Shown here one piece after another: positions 43,616 through 54,664 of a DNA stretch of 64,000 bases; the stretch's first letter is position 1, and every line of letters starts with the position of its first letter. The notes beneath the pieces were generated by a model. It was not told the origin of the DNA. It did no database searches and was given only the letters and a program-made list of their open reading frames with translations. This DNA comes from Nephrocerus scutellatus (lineage: Eukaryota; Arthropoda; Insecta; Diptera; Pipunculidae): positions 22,992,939 through 23,056,938 of the forward strand of contig OX352766.1 of assembly GCA_947095585.1 (NCBI GenBank), in the 5' to 3' direction. Made by a program: the position numbers and the translations under genes.

Positions 43616-45136
43616 ATGGAACAAATACGCAAGGATTCATCAGGAAGCGAAGAAGAAAGAAGCCCAGAGGAACGGCCTAGAAAAATAATGACGAGGCGAC
43701 AATCGGTGGTAAGTCAAAAAAATATCTTCACTGGGTTGGGTAATGAGAACACCATAATGACATATTCGGAGGTAACACAAAATAAGTCAGCCGACCCAAA
43801 AGACAACACTGCTACGGACGATAGGGATGAAAACGACGACGGTAGCGATTCCTCGGATGATGCTGACGTCGAATCGGATGGCACTGTAATAAGTGCTAGC
43901 AAAAGCGAAGACATTGGTGGCAAAAAGGAATGCTATGGAGAAGGAAAAAGCCTAACCAACGCGATAGAAATTATCAAAAACGAACTAGAGAAAATAAAAG
44001 ACGCTTCAGAAAGTGTCCCAGTTCTTAAAGAGACAATCACAGGGAACACTGAAATCATTTACGGAAAACTTGTGGAACTCCTGCTGGGCATCGCTGAAAA
44101 CCAACAAAAAATGTTGAAGCTCGAAAGAAAAAATTGGACTCTAACCAACACTCTCGCAAAAAAGCCAAGCGGACAAAAAAGTACGCAGGGACAACTCAAC
44201 AAATAGGACAGCCTTTAAAGTCGCTGTTTCATCCAGCAACAAAGATATCCCAACAGGCAAAGTGCTAAGGGAAGCACTAAACATTAAAGAAGTAGGAGGG
44301 CCACTCAAAAACCTCGACACCCTACGAAGCGGGGATGTCATGATAGGCTGTCACTCTCGAGAACAGTGGACAAAAGTCCAACAACAAGTCGCTGTTTTAT
44401 CCAGCAACAAAGATATCCCAACAGGCAAAGTGCTAAGGGAAGCACTAAACATTAAAGAAGTAGGAGGGCCACTCAAAAACCTCGACACCCTACGAAGCGG
44501 GGATGTCATGATAGGCTGCCACTCCCGAGAACAGTGGACAAAAGTCCAAACAACGATGACAAAAAAAGCTAAGGACACGCTAATAGTGAAACCCATTAAG
44601 GTACCAAAGTTCATTATGCTACTCATGGGCATTGACGAAAACAACGACCTAAGCGAGGAAAACATCGGAAAAGACCTTGCAGCTTGCAACCCAGACCTCT
44701 CGGAAAAAATCGGGGCTAGCAAATTCGCAGAGGGAATCAAATTTCTGGGAAAAAAGAAAAATTATAACTCCAGGAGGGCCAACTGGAAAATAGAAGTAAC
44801 CCCTGAATTTACAAAGTTCTGATTAAAGAGGAGAAAATTATTGCAGATCTCACGTGGGTATATATTAAAGAATATACCGACCTTGCAAGATGCTACAAAT
44901 GCCAGGGCTACGGACACGTAGCCAAATACTGCAGATCAACGCAAGAGGTTTGCCCAAAGTGCGCAGAGAAATCTAGCACAAAGGACCACATACGCAAATC
45001 CGCGATCCCGTGCTGAATAAACTGCAAATAAATGAAGCAACCCAGCACAGACCACTTCACCTGGGATAGCAAATGCCCAATCTTCAGAAGGAAACTGAGA
45101 CAAGCAGGAACCCTCATCGACTATGGCAATAATTAA
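43616..45136 (+). pseudogene. R1-A copy 3 ORF1 (Gag-like) with 168-bp repeat
   Basis: The start is uncertain: the ATG at 43563 reads MGGSPKQPNVKKSRTKS and stops, so 43616 (MEQIRKDSSGSEEERSPEE) is used. N-terminal acidic and basic stretches, MTRRQSVVS box, DDRDENDDGSDSSDDADVE, helical segment INAI-like, stop at 44204. Then GKVLREALNIKEVGGPLKNL ... DVMIGCHSREQWTKVQ occurs twice in tandem (44220-44387, 44388-44555). Next MLLMGIDENNDLSEENIGKD, GIKFLGKKKN, a frame break at 44822 and the knuckles CYKCQGYGHVAKYC, CPKCAEKSSTKDHI (last Cys lost) and a stop in the third. It ends DYGNN at 45136. Confidence 0.82.
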
Positions 45137-46234
45137 AATTATTCAAGTCAATATAGGCAGAGGCAAAGAGGCCACTAACCTACTAGAAAGGGTAATGGAA
45201 GAAAGGGGCATTGACATAGCCCTAATAGAAGAATGAAAGTTAACAAAAATTTCACTCTCTATATGCAGCATATAAAAACAGGCCGAGACCTAAATGCCAA
45301 GACGGCAATCATAACCAGAAACGCCACCATCTCGGCTTACTACTGCCAGAATTTATGGATGACAACTCGGTGACGTTGAGAATCGTCAACACAACGCCGA
45401 ACATAGTTGTAACATCTCTGTATATGGAGCCGCTCTCTCGTATGAAAAGACACCTCAAAAAGATAGAGAATATCATCCGAAAGTATAGGAATAACATCCT
45501 AATAACCGAAGATATTAACTCCAAAAACCCACTTTGGGGAGGTGAAATCATAGACCGAAGAGGGGAAAGGTTTATGGACCTTATAGCCAAAGAAGGTCTT
45601 CATATTGAAAACAATTGCGACAGCGAACCCACTTTCTACAACAATCATGGAAAAGGCAGGGTAGACATAACCCTCACAAAGGAACTCAACGTCGAAGACT
45701 GGAGAGTCGAAACGACCGAAACATTAAGCGACCATAGGTACATAGCATTCAGTATCAACACTGAAATGGAAGCTATAAGAATAGCTCAGACCTATAACAC
45801 AGCAAGAGCTGACTGGTCTAGTTTCGAGCGAGATCTACAAAACCATGTCTGACAAACGAATGACAGGGCATTGTCAGCAAATGATCGTGCCACAGAACTC
45901 CAAGCCTTGGCGACAGCAGCATGTAATGCAGCTATCCCGCTAAGAACTGGAGGAATAATGATAAAATACAAACCATGGTGGACAAGGGAGCTGCAATCCC
46001 AAAGAAGAGAAACCAGTAAAAGGCGAAGATGGATGCAAGAATCCACGGACTACATCACAAGAGCAATTCTCAATAATGAGTACAAAAGCCAAAGAAATAA
46101 GCTCAAAAAGGTGATAAGGGAACCCAAATTTCAGTCCTTGAACAGAGTCTTATAAGAAAATAATTCAGAAATGGACCCGTGGGGAGTTGCCCACAAGATA
46201 ATAAAAGCAAAAGGCAGGACACAAACACAAATAA
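44578..46234 (+). repeat. First unit of 1657-bp direct duplication
   Basis: From ORF1 (ACGCTAATAGTGAAACCC) to the ORF2 linker. The second unit is 46235-47891. Differences are few: single bases, one 17-base loss near 45228 and one A-run change near 45248. Confidence 0.92.
45123..46234 (+). pseudogene. R1-A copy 3 ORF2, first partial (endonuclease)
   Basis: The ATG at 45123 overlaps the ORF1 end. IQVNIGRGKEATNLLERV, then a small deletion removes the LIQEP catalytic motif. ITEDINSKNPLWGG has Gly changed to Glu. LSDHRYIAFSI is intact. Stops at 45850 and 46153. Truncated at the linker by the start of the duplicate. Confidence 0.85.
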
Positions 46235-47891
46235 CGCTAATAGTGAAACCCATTAAGGTACCAAAGCTCATTATGCTACTCATGGGCATTGACGAAAACA
46301 ACGACCTAAGCTAGGAAAACATCGGAAAAGACCTTGCAGCTTGCAACCCAGACCTCTCGGAAAAAATCGGGGCTAGCAAATTCGCAGAGGGAATCAAATT
46401 TCTGGGAAAAAAGAAAAATTATAACTCCAGGAGGGCCAACTGGAAAATAGAAGTAACCCCTGAATTTACAAAGTTCTGAATAAAGAGGAGAAAATTATTG
46501 CAGATCTCACGTGGGTATATATTAAAGAATATACCGACCTTGCAAGATGCTACAAATGCCAGGGCTACGGACACGTAGCCAAATACTGCAGATCAACGCA
46601 AGAGGTTTGCCCAAAGTGCGCAGAGAAATCTAGCACAAAGGACCACATACGCAAATCCGCGATCCCGTGCTGCATAAACTGCAAATAAATGAAGCAACCC
46701 AGCACAGACCACTTCGCCTGGGATAGCAAATGCCCAATCTTCAGAAGGAAACTGAGACAAGCAGGAACCCTCATCGACTATGGCAATAATTAAAATTATT
46801 CAAGTCAATATAGGCAGAGGCAAAGAGGCCACTAACCTACTAGAAAGGGTAATGGAAGAAAGGGGCATTGACATAGCCCTAATTCAAGAGCCATATAGAA
46901 GAATGAAAGTTAACAAAATTTCACTCTCTATATGCAGCATTTAAAAACAGGCCGAGACCTAAATGCCAAGACGGCAATCATAACCAGAAACGCCACCATC
47001 TCGGCTTACTACTGCCAGAATTTATGGATGACAACTCGGTGAGGTTGAGAATCGTCAACATAACGCCGAACATAGTTGTAACATCTCTGTATATGGAGCC
47101 GCTCTCTCGTATGAAAAGACACCTCAAAAAGATAGAGAATATCATCCGAAAGTATAGGAATAACATCCTAATAACTGGAGATATTAACTCCAAAAACCCA
47201 CTTTGGGGAGGTGAAATCATAGACCGAAGAGGGGAAAGGTTTATGGACCTTATAGCCAAAGAAGGTCTTCATATTGAAAACAATTGCGACAGCGAACCCA
47301 CTTTCTACAACAATCATGGAAAAAGCAGGGTAGACATAACCCTCACAAAGGAACTCAACGTCGAAGACTGGAGAGTCGAAACGACCGAAACATTAAGCGA
47401 CCATAGGTACATAGCATTCAGTATCAACACTGAAATGGAAGCTATAAGAATAGCTCAGACCTATAACACAGCAAGAGCTGACTGGTCTAGTTTCGAGCGA
47501 GATCTACAAAACCATGTCTGACAAACGAATGACAGGGAATTGTCAGCAAATGATCGTGCCACAGAACTCCAAGCCTTGGCGACAGCAGCATGTAATGCAG
47601 CTATCCCGCTAAGAACTGGAGGAATAATGATAAAATACAAACCATGGTGGACAAGGGAGCTGCAATCCCAAAGAAGAGAAACCAGTAAAAGGCGAAGATG
47701 GATGCAAGAATCCACGGACTACATCACAAGAGCAATTCTCAATAATGAGTACAAAAGCCAAAGAAATAAGCTCAAAAAGGTGATAAGGGAACCCAAATTT
47801 CAGTCCTTGAACAGAGTCTTATAAGAAAATAATTCAGAAATGGACCCGTGGGGAGTTGCCCACAAGATAATAAAAGCAAAAGGCAGGACAC
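46235..47891 (+). repeat. Second unit of 1657-bp direct duplication
   Basis: Repeats 44578-46234, including the same stops after the endonuclease and in the linker, and then continues into RT. Confidence 0.92.
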
Positions 47892-49805
47892 AAACACAAA
47901 TAAAGTCCGTCCAGAGAGCCGACGGAACATGGACACAAACCATTGAGGAAACAACCACTGAATTAATGGGAAAATAATTTCCAAAAGACTCGAGTGCCGA
48001 CGACTCTGCACAGAACAATGCAGATAGGCGGTAATAAGAACTCGTAGAAAGAGAAAAGCCGGAGGCCCCGATAAATTCCCGACAATAGCACTAAAGCCAC
48101 TCTCAGAAGAAATTCTGAGAAATTGGCTAGAAGTGTTGAACCTCAGCCGGAGATTTGGAAGGTAGCGGAGATAACTTGGCTACCGAAACTAGACACAGAT
48201 GAAGTCAGACCAATCTGTCTTCACCCTACAATCGAGAAAATCTTTGACAAAATCCTTGCAGACCGCCTAATGCACCACCTGGAATCAAACGGGAAATTCT
48301 CGCCAAATCAATATGGCTTTATAAGAACGAGATCATCCGCACAAGCAATAGAAAAACTTCTTGAAGTAATAAAGGGAAACAAGGCTTGCAAACGCTAAAC
48401 ATTGACTGTGACGTTGGACATTAAAAATGCGTTCAACTCAGCTTGGTATCCTAGGCTTTAACTCCTCCTGGCGAACAGTGGATGCCCAGAAAGGCTAGGA
48501 AAGACCATAGTAGATTAGATCCTACAACAACGTAGGATTAAATCAAATGGTGCAGAATTGATAACGGAAAGAGGCATCCCTCAAGGATCATGCCTGGGCC
48601 CAGTTCTTTGGCTGATCATCATAGAATAGTGGTGGAGTGACGAAATGAAAAACTCTCAAACTGCAGCTTTTACCACGCTACATGTCCAAGCGTTTGCAAA
48701 TGACCAGGTAATAATGATCTCAGGGACATCCCTGAGCAGGATCGAAGAATTATGGACACAAACATGGGAAAATTGCAAAAGATGGGCACAGAACAACAAA
48801 CTCAGCTATGCGCCACAAAAGAAAACAGCAATGTTTATCCCATCAAGGCCATCTGTTAGACCACCCCGCATTAAAATCGATGACATAAATGTTCCAATAG
48901 GTAATAAAATCAAATACCTCAGGATAATAATCGATGACAAGCTCACATTTGTAGAACATGCGAAATTCATCAGAGGAAAGGCAACTGCCAAAGCATATCG
49001 ACTCTACATTGTCGCAGGCAAAACCTGGGGAACTAGCAGAAAAATTCTAAAAAGGATTTATGACTGTGCCATCAAACCACTGCTAACTTATGGGGCAGAG
49101 ATCTCGGGCAAAAACTCAGGAAACAGATACCTGCAAAGGCACCTTTAAGCAGCCCAAAGGCCATTCCTCTTAGCACTTACCAAGGCATACAGAACAACGG
49201 CCAATAAGTCCATACAAATACTGGTCAACAAGCCGCCTCTCTACTTGGAAGCCAGAGAGAGGTATGAGATTTACGAGGCCAAGAAAACTGGCAGATTCGT
49301 TGAAAAATTGCCACCAAGCATGTGGCCACATCCAGCTAAAATGATATCAAGACCATATAATAACCTCGAGCAGATCAGAGAAGGAATAGCAGCCAACACA
49401 ACATGGATCTTCACTGACGCATCCACAACAGAAACAGCTACCGGAATAGGCGCTATAATTCAAGATGAAATCTTCACAGCAATAAAGAAATGGACCGCCT
49501 CAAAGACACCAGAGATCCACAGGGCTGAAATTACAGAGGTGTTGAAAGCCCTTGAATGCCTGGATACCAACAAAAGAGAAGACGTCTGCCCCTGTCAGAT
49601 GGATGTCGATAGCATTCAGCACATACTGAATGACTGTACGCTTCCAGAGAGGGTTGAAGCACGAAGGGAATACAAAGAAAATTACGGACAAGAGAACATC
49701 GTACTAAGGATAGACGACATCTCTGCGAAAGAATACCTAAACGACGTAAACTTACTTGCTGAAAAGATGGTCTTTAGATACGACGACGAACAAACGAACG
49801 GATTA
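46780..49805 (+). pseudogene. R1-A copy 3 ORF2, second pass (endonuclease-RT-RNase H)
   Basis: Start at 46780. The endonuclease motifs LIQEPYRRMKV, ITGDINSKNPLWGG and LSDHRY are readable but frames shift near 46915. RT: RPICLHPTIEKIFDKIL, VTLDIKNAFNSAWY after a stop, GIPQGSCLGPVLW, a frame break, and QAFANDQV, where the catalytic FADD is FAND. The thumb is open (RIIIDDKLTFVEH, LTYGAEISGK). RNase H starts well (WIFTDASTTETATGIGAI, HRAEITEVL) but is cut after LDTNKRE and joined to the finger CPCQMD...HILNDC. The normal stop is lost and the frame runs on through the 3' UTR into the next copy. Confidence 0.87.
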
Positions 49806-49966
49806 AATTGCAGAAAAATAAGCAAGGTCTCCACGCTAATTATTGGAGTGCGGTTTGGCGGTTGGGTTCTCTTGCCTGCGGATTCGTGTGGTAGTTCAGA
49901 CGGACCTAATGTTGGCTTTATACCGAAAGGTGGGAAGGCGGAGGGCTTGCCCTCAAATATATCAGA

Positions 49967-49979
49967 TGTCCCTATCTAC
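49967..49979 (+). other. R1 28S target motif (junction 5)
   Basis: TGTCCCTATCTAC between copy 3 3' UTR and copy 4 5' UTR (CGAGTCTTAGACAAACTC). Confidence 0.9.
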
Positions 49980-50271
49980 CGAGTCTTAGACAAACTCTTG
50001 CAACGAGCAGACGTGCAACGGAAGAATTTTCGAGGACAAATCAGCGATTTTTATTGCTAAACTACACAAAAGGCAAAACAGTAATTTTTATTACTCAAAC
50101 AAAGTGAGAAACAACAGTGGGAAAACCAATAAAACAAAACACACAGAACACAATTACGCAAACACACACACACACACACAGTGCGCAGGTAAATCTGAAA
50201 TCAAAACAAACGATACACAAAAGTGCGCGACAATAAAAACGAAATAAAGAACAAGTGCAAGTTATAATAAA

Positions 50272-51580
50272 ATGAGGAAACACAGAACCTCACAACTACA
50301 CCCGGAATCACGTATTAAACATAAGAGGAAGAAAATATCGAACGAAGAAAACCAAAAGAAACAGGTTAAAATAGAGGAACAAAACACGGAAAGCGATATG
50401 GAGATTGAAGTACCAGAAACTACAGGTAAGTGTACCAAAGATTTTCTAAATGCTACCTCATCTGACGATACGAACTCCGACAGCGCTGTAGCCCCAGCCC
50501 CAAAAACAACCACTACGTTAACTAAAGCCACAACAGTAAAACCCCTAAATGATAAACACCCCAAAAACAAGGCGCATTAGGAAATATACTGCGCCTTACA
50601 GACGAGTATACCGACATCAAAAGCGAGATATTGAAAAACGCACTAAAAATTAAAGACAATTGTATAGACCTCCTTGTAGAGATCACTGGCAGGGACGCGA
50701 AAATTTTCAAAACAGTGCAGCAGACCCCGACTATAGTAATGACAACTCCTCAACAAAGACCCAGAAACAGATCAACTCAGAGGAAACAAACAGGGGAAAC
50801 TTTCTGGACCACGCAACCTGCCCAGAGACAACTCAAACAAAACCACCAATTACAAGACAGTCTTGCAAACGACCGATACAGATGAAGCCGCGGGAAAACT
50901 TTTCAGCGAAATTGTCAAAGGAAAAAACCCCGAAAATTACGGAGGACCTTTAATCGGCGCAAATAATCTAAAAAGCGGATGCCTCATGATAAGGACTACA
51001 TGCAAAGCAAACTACAGCAGACAATAGTAGCAGCAGGCAAAAATAAGCTAACCGTCAAGTCACTTAAGGTCCCAAATACGACGTTAGTATTATTGGGGGG
51101 TCGATAAATATGAAGACCTCACTGAGGAACATGTCGGAAAACAATTGGCAGACTTCAACCCCAAAATCGCCGAAAAAATCGGGTGGCAAAAGATGGCAGA
51201 TGGAATTAAATTCCTGGCCAAAAGAGACAACAGAAATACGTCGAGGTAAAACTGGAAGATAGAAGTATCACCAGAGGTCTTAAAAGTCCTTATTTAAGAG
51301 GAAAAGATAATAACAGACTTTCTGTTCGTCTACATCAAGGAAAGCATGTTATAAATTCCAAGGCTACGGTCATGTGGCAAAGTACTGCAGATTTGTAAAA
51401 GAGATCTGCCCAAAGTGCGCGGAAAATCGGATACATACATTTGCATACCTGCAAAAGTGCCACGCTATGCTGCGCAAATTGTGAGGAAAGATACAGCACA
51501 TTGCGCCTAGGACAATTAATGCCCAATTTTCATGAGGAAAGTAAGACAATCTGGAAATCTTATCAATTATGGTAACAATT
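50272..51580 (+). pseudogene. R1-A copy 4 ORF1 (Gag-like)
   Basis: Start MRKHRTSQLHPESRIKHKRK, basic, then an acidic Ser/Asp segment and APAPKTTTTLTKATT; stop at 50578 after a frame slip. The helical block resumes as LKIKDNCIDLLVEITGRDAK. The middle is heavily mutated with several stops (51000-51300). The first knuckle has lost its CFKCQ part although the KATVMWQSTAD-type frame still shows the following bases; CCANC is visible. It ends near NYGNN before the ORF2 ATG. Confidence 0.78.
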
Positions 51581-52832
51581 AATGATATCCAAATTAATGT
51601 AGGCAGAGGCATAGAGGCCACAAACCTGCTAGAGCAATTCATGGAAGAGAATAAGATAGACATAGCCCTCATCCAAGAACCCTTCAGAAGAATGAAGGTA
51701 AATAAGAACTTCACCCTCTATCTGCCAAACAAAACGGCAAGGACGCTGACGGCTAAAACGGCAATGGTGTTAAGGAACAGCACCATTACGTTAATATTCA
51801 GAATTCAGAATTCACTGATGACAATTCAGTGACCGTAAAAATTACAAATACAGTAGCCAATATTGTATTGGTGTCACTGTATATGGAGCCACTTGCCAGA
51901 ATGAAAAGGCACTTTCGAAAAATGGAGAAGATTCTTCAAAAATACAAGAAGATTGTTGGCGACATCAACTCCAAAAATACAATTTGGGGTGGAGATACCA
52001 CGGATAGAAGGGGAGAAAGGTTCATGGACCTCAGACCAAGGAGGCCTCAAAATAAAAAAAAAGTACCGCCAGCGAGACTACATTCTACACACCACATGGA
52101 CAAAGCTGGGTAGCCATTACTTTGACAAAGGACCTAAACGTCACTGGGTGGAAGGTCGAAACGACCTAAACACTGAGTGACCATAGGTATCTATTGTATA
52201 ACATAGACACTGAAAAGGAACCTATGAGTATAGCTCCAAGATACAATTTGTCTAGAGCAAATTGGTCTCTGTTCAGAAATACCCTTAATAGCCATGAATG
52301 GGAAGTAAGCGCAGAAAACGCAACAGCTAATGAGAGGGCTATTGAACTGCAAGATTTGGCCACAGCGGCTTGCAATTAAGCCATACCCTTGAGACCTGGA
52401 GGTGTCTTTGCAAACAACAACACATGGTGGTCAAGAGAGCTACAAAAGCAAACAACGAAAACAAGGACAAAAAGAAGAAAAATATAAGAGACCAAAAATA
52501 TTGGGACGCCTTCTGAATGACGTTGTGGAAAAACCAACGAAAAATTGCATCTATCTTGGACCAAAAACAGTTTGCCTGTTAACATGGCCCGTTCAACAGC
52601 TACTTCCGTAGATTTGAAATAAAATGGACTCCGGACTTGTGCCTCTGCCAAAGGGATACTGACAACATTCAGCACATACTGAATAATTGTCCGCTCCCGC
52701 GTAGAGAGGAAGCAAGGAAGGAGTTCAAGGAAAAATATGGTCAACAAGACATAAGACGATGACTCCACTAAAGAATATCTTAGAGACCTAAACACGCTGG
52801 CTGAAGAGGTAGTTTATGAATATCCGGATTAG
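51569..52832 (+). pseudogene. R1-A copy 4 ORF2 (endonuclease joined to C-terminus)
   Basis: MVTINDIQINVGRGIEATNL starts the endonuclease. LIQEPFRRMKV is intact. A short insertion near 51795 shifts the frame. The IVGDINSKNTIWGG motif is present after a small deletion, and SDHRY survives at 52176-52192 (TGA CCATAGGTAT, Ser lost to a stop). After the linker (KRGQKEEKYKRPKI) the sequence jumps to the region just before the finger (NDVVEKPTKNCIYLG). The finger is CLCQRDTD...HILNNC. No polymerase domain remains. Confidence 0.83.
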
Positions 52833-53005
52833 GACGACATCAAATAGAAATAAGAAATAGCCAGGGTATCCCCGCTAATTGTTGGAGAGAGTTTTAGCGG
52901 TTGGGTTCTCTTGCCTGCGGATTCGTGTGGTAGTTAAGACGGAACAAATATTTGCTTAATACCGAAAGGAGGGAAAGCGGAGGGCTTGCCCTCAATAATA
53001 TCAAC

Positions 53006-53018
53006 TGTCCCTATCTAC
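53006..53018 (+). other. R1 28S target motif (junction 6)
   Basis: TGTCCCTATCTAC between copy 4 3' UTR and copy 5 5' UTR (CCAGTCTTAGACAAACTC). Confidence 0.9.
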
Positions 53019-53362
53019 CCAGTCTTAGACAAACTCTTTTGTGTCAAGCAGACGTTTAGCGGAAAAGTTTTTCGAAGAGGCAACCAAACCAGCAGTTTTT
53101 ATTGCTACAGCCAAAAATTAAAACCACACACAAACATACACAAGAAAGCATAAAGTGCGCGCAGGTATAAAACACCGACGCGAAACAACCCAAACATTAG
53201 TGCGCGACCTTTAGGAACCTAATTAAGGAATATTTTACCCGGAAATTACTCGCACACAGTAATACGCTATAATACCGTCGGTATTGTGAAACCCCGTCGG
53301 CTTTTTAACTAACGTAAAAACGGAAAAGTGGAAAGTGAAAAAAGGAAATAAAAAACAAAATC

Positions 53363-53598
53363 AGCGTGACAGTGGGAGAAAATCCAGTCATACAACACGT
53401 ATGTGGAATGCTCTGCCAAGCTCTCTTTCCACATCACTATGATCCACAGACATTCAAGACACAAGCTCATAGACATCTCCTCTCTTCTTCTCCTTTTCCG
53501 TAACGCCCACGCTGTGCCAAGCATATTGCCGAACATAATAATGGTGCGAACCCCTTTTTGCGTGCGCAAATTATAAAAAAAAAAAAAAAAAAAAAATT
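53363..53598 (+). mobile_element. Jockey-like LINE 3' end with poly(A) and target duplication
   Basis: Reads MWNALPSSL, then HYDPQTFKTQAHRHLLSSSP after a one-base slip, the usual C-terminal box of Jockey/CR1-group ORF2. A poly(A) run of about 23 (53574-53596) ends the insert. AACAAAATC occurs on both sides (53354-53362 and 53599-53607), consistent with a target duplication. A 5'-truncated insertion of about 235 bp into an R1 5' UTR. Confidence 0.82.
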
Positions 53599-53618
53599 AA
53601 CAAAATCTCAATAAGACG

Positions 53619-54664
53619 ATGAAAAGCGATGACGACAAAAGCCCAGAAGAGTTACCCAGGAAGATTATGACGCGGCGACAATCAATAGTAAGTGAGCTTG
53701 CCATTTATAAAGGGTTGGGCGAAGGTAATAAGACATACGCAGACACAGTTAAAAGGGGCGATAATAAATAGCTCATCCGACGCTGACCACGCTATGGCCA
53801 ACAAATAATACGACGCCAAAAAGTATACGGTAAGCGTTTCCTCGGATGGCACGGCTAAAAGTGCCAAGTCATATAACGATAGGGGTAACAAGACGGGCCC
53901 AACTAGCCCAAAAGACGTGGTAAACATAATTAAAAAAGAACTGGAAAAAATTAAAGATGCCGCGGAAGCATTTAGACATTAAAGAAACTGGAGGGCCCCT
54001 TAAAAAACTAAATACCCTACGGAGTGGGGATGTTCGTATCGGCTGCTACGCCAGGGAACAATTAGTCAAAGTCCAAAATACTCTGACCAAAAAATCTAAG
54101 GACATACTGACAGAGAAACCCCACAAGACCCCAAAGCCAATCATGCTCCTCATGGGCGTAGACGAAAACGCTGAATTAAATGAAGCACAAATAGCATAAG
54201 ACCCCGCAGCCGGCAACCCAGACCTCGCAGAAAAAATCGGGGCATCCAAAATGGAAGAAGGAATTAAATTTCTAGGGAAGAAGAGAAACTTCAACTCCAG
54301 ACGGGTTAACTGGAAATTTGAGGTGACCCCCGAGATATACAAGGTCCTCATAAAAGTGGAAAAAATTGTAGCAGATTATTCCTGGGTGTATATCAAGGAA
54401 TACACTGATCTTACAAGATGCTACAAATGCCAGGGCTACGGGCACGTAGCTAAATGCTGCAGATCAACGCAAGAGGTCTGCCCAAAATGCACGGAGAAAA
54501 CCGCAACAAAAGAGCACACATGCAAAACCACAGTTCCATGCTGCGTGAATTGCAAAGAAATGAAATTAGTCCGAACAGACCATTTCGACTGGGACAGCCA
54601 ATGCCCAATCTTTAGACGAAAGCTGAGACAAGCAGGAATACATATCGATTATGGTAATAATTAA
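53619..54664 (+). pseudogene. R1-A copy 5 ORF1 (Gag-like)
   Basis: Start MKSDDDKSPEELPRKIMTRR at 53619; the first segment runs 51 codons to a stop at 53769. Further stops follow until VVNIIKKELEKIKDAAEA. A deletion leads to HLDIKETGGPLKKLNTLRSG, GCYAREQLVKVQ, MLLMGVDENAELNEAQI and one stop at 54197. From there the frame is open to the end: GIKFLGKKRNFNSRR, VTPEIYKVLIK, and three knuckles CYKCQGYGHVAKCC, CPKCTEKTATKEHTC, CCVNCKEMK...HFDWDSQC. It ends DYGNN at 54664, 14 nt past the ORF2 ATG. Best preserved zinc region in the window. Confidence 0.87.

Larger units (their letters stand above)
43098..49966 (+). mobile_element. R1-A copy 3 with a 1657-bp internal duplication
   Basis: 5' UTR 43098-43615 (one hairpin at 43168-43183; CAGGTATAAAA near 43497), ORF1, ORF2, then a second pass through ORF1 C-terminus and ORF2 N-terminus, then the rest of ORF2 and the 3' UTR. 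The segment 44578-46234 is repeated at 46235-47891. Both copies share several disabling changes, so duplication followed decay. Confidence 0.88.
49980..53005 (+). mobile_element. R1-A copy 4, internally deleted
   Basis: 5' UTR 49980-50271 with two hairpins (50043-50058, 50080-50095), a short (AC)n run and GTGCGCAGGTAA. ORF1 from 50272, ORF2 from 51569, 3' UTR 52833-53005. RT and RNase H are absent: the linker is joined near 52495 to the C-terminal region. Confidence 0.88.
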
